From an uncultured Lachnospiraceae bacterium (GTDB taxonomy: Bacteria; Bacillota; Clostridia; Lachnospirales; Lachnospiraceae), in contig CANQEB010000134.1 of NCBI GenBank assembly GCA_947594085.1, positions 1 to 6,761 on the forward strand: a stretch of DNA of 6,761 nt. Reading direction: 5' to 3'. Below are positions 5,630 to 6,761 of the stretch, in pieces. A program made the translations under genes and the position numbers. Under the pieces are notes generated by a model, which was not told the DNA's origin, did no database searches, and was given only the letters and a program-made list of their open reading frames with translations. Position 1 is the first letter of the stretch. Each line of letters starts with the position of its first letter.

Positions 5630-6761
5630 ATGAAGAGCAATTTTATTCTGGCGTTTCTTGTGTTCTATCCGTTTCTCGGCGGACTGCTGGCGTGGCTCGC
5701 GGGGAACTGTGGAGAGGCGCTGCTTCAGAAAATCAGAGCAGGGCAGAAAGCATCAGGAGGTAATCAGGAATCTGGAAAAAAGTCGAATGGTTCTGCCGTG
5801 ACAAAGCGTGGGGGCTTGATCGGCAATATGTTCGGCACAGACAATAATGCCTGCCGCGATTATGTGGCGAACTTTATTGTCGTGAGTGAGTTCCTTGTCA
5901 TGGCGGTTTTGTTTGTGTGTTATGCCTCCGCGGCGAAAGAAGGTGCGGTGGCTGCGTGCCGGATCCCGGGGATCTGCGGCTTCGGGGTCTCGTTCACGCT
6001 CGACGGCTTCCGCCTGATCTACGGAGCGGTGGCCTGTCTGATGTGGATGATGACGACGATTCTGTCGCGGCAGTATTTTGCGCATCATCACAAGCGGAAT
6101 CGCTTTTATCTGTTTTTGCTGCTGACGTTCGGCGCGACGATGGGCGTGTTCCTGTCTGCGGATCTGTACACGATGTTTATTTTCTTTGAGATTATGTCCT
6201 TTACCTCCTACGTCTGGGTGGCGCAGGAGGAGAACGCCCCGTCGCTGCGCGCCGCGACCACGTATCTGGCGGTCGCGGTGATCGGCGGACTTGTGATGCT
6301 GATGGGACTGTTTCTCGTGTATCATGAGCTGGGGACGCTGGAGATAGCGAAACTGCTGCCGGCGGCGCAGGGATATCTGGGGAATCGTACACTCCTTTAC
6401 GCGGCGGGCGTCTGCATGCTCTTCGGCTTTGGCGCGAAAGCGGGCGCGTTCCCGCTGCACATCTGGCTTCCGAAGGCTCATCCGGTGGCTCCGGCTCCGG
6501 CGTCCGCGCTGCTGTCCGGTATCCTGACAAAGACTGGCGTCTTCGGCGTGCTCGTCACGACGAGCGGGCTGTTCCTGCATGACAGAAACTGGGGCAGCCT
6601 GATCCTCGCGATCGGCGTGCTCACAATGTTTGGCGGCGCGCTGCTCGCGGTCTTCTCGATCGATCTGAAGCGTACGCTCGCCTGCTCCTCGATGTCGCAG
6701 ATCGGCTTTATTCTGGTCGGCGTCGGGATGCAGTGCCTGCTCGGAGAGGAGAATGCGCCCG
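5630..6761 (+). CDS. Antiporter-like proton/cation-conducting subunit (NuoM/HyfB type), fourth of four, 3' partial
   Basis: The frame is open from ATG 5630 to the last base with no stop; 377 residues are visible and about a quarter of the protein is missing. It begins MKSNFILAFLVFYPFLGG (first helix). It then has a hydrophilic, Gly/Asn/Lys/Ser-rich stretch (about 28-77) not seen in subunits 3 and 5, and a second helix from about 79. Family residues: Glu187 in TM5 (YTMFIFFEIMSFTSYVW), Lys270 in TM7 (FGAKAGAFPLHIWLPKAHP), APAP (287-290), Lys301 in TM8 (GILTKTGVFGVL), and LKRTLACSSMSQIGFILVG (346-364), the usual SQIG block. The TM12 lysine and the C-terminus lie outside. The insert region (5731-5810) has lower G+C, 38 of 80 bases by my count, against clearly richer flanks. 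It starts 15 bases after the preceding gene, in the same operon. Function is as for its paralogues: ion translocation in the membrane arm. Confidence 0.9.
   Translation, partial: MKSNFILAFLVFYPFLGGLLAWLAGNCGEALLQKIRAGQKASGGNQESGKKSNGSAVTKRGGLIGNMFGTDNNACRDYVANFIVVSEFLVMAVLFVCYASAAKEGAVAACRIPGICGFGVSFTLDGFRLIYGAVACLMWMMTTILSRQYFAHHHKRNRFYLFLLLTFGATMGVFLSADLYTMFIFFEIMSFTSYVWVAQEENAPSLRAATTYLAVAVIGGLVMLMGLFLVYHELGTLEIAKLLPAAQGYLGNRTLLYAAGVCMLFGFGAKAGAFPLHIWLPKAHPVAPAPASALLSGILTKTGVFGVLVTTSGLFLHDRNWGSLILAIGVLTMFGGALLAVFSIDLKRTLACSSMSQIGFILVGVGMQCLLGEENAP

Noticed and set aside
5755..5763. Internal AGGAGGTAA as a start site for a shorter protein
   Set aside because: No ATG, GTG or TTG follows in frame at a suitable distance. 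The family first helix and a good ribosome site lie upstream at 5615-5630.

Overview
The window lies inside one long plus-strand operon for a multi-subunit membrane ion-translocating complex of the Mrp / membrane-bound hydrogenase (Mbh) / complex I superfamily. It is G+C rich (roughly 60% by eye), with CTG-dominated leucine codons. Almost every gene is preceded by a strong AGGAGG-type ribosome binding site. This suggests a high-GC Clostridia-type Firmicute such as a gut Lachnospiraceae or relative; the taxonomic guess is inference only.

Layout, left to right, all on the plus strand: (1) the 3' part of an MbhE/MrpA-C-terminal domain fused to an MrpB domain (3-605, cut by the left edge); (2) an MrpC/NuoK-like small subunit (608-985); (3) to (6) four consecutive NuoL/NuoM/NuoN/MrpA/MrpD-type antiporter-like subunits (985-2496, 2546-4126, 4139-5614, and 5630 to the right edge, where the last is cut). 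Gaps are 2, -1, 49, 12 and 15 bases. I see no promoter, terminator, RNA gene, mobile element or CRISPR array, and no non-coding stretch over 50 bases.

The order E/B-C-D follows the mrp/mbh gene order (MrpA C-terminal part, MrpB, MrpC, MrpD = MbhE, F, G, H), so upstream genes are probably MrpE/F/G and MbhD-like small subunits. Instead of one or two MrpD-type subunits there are at least four in a row. Each visible one keeps the ionisable residues of the translocation path: Glu in TM5, Lys in TM7, Lys in TM8 and, where visible, Lys in TM12. They are not copies of one another. Subunit 3 has a divergent TM7-TM8 connection, subunit 5 has NuoL/MrpA-type TM8 features, and subunits 4 and 6 carry charged loop insertions.

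The likely job is coupling a redox reaction, for example ferredoxin oxidation by a group 4 [NiFe] hydrogenase or a related oxidoreductase encoded downstream, to Na+/H+ movement. No redox subunit is in the window, so the electron donor and acceptor and the ion pumped cannot be read here. A pure Mrp-type antiporter remains possible. The point most worth following up is this unusually long tandem set of antiporter modules.
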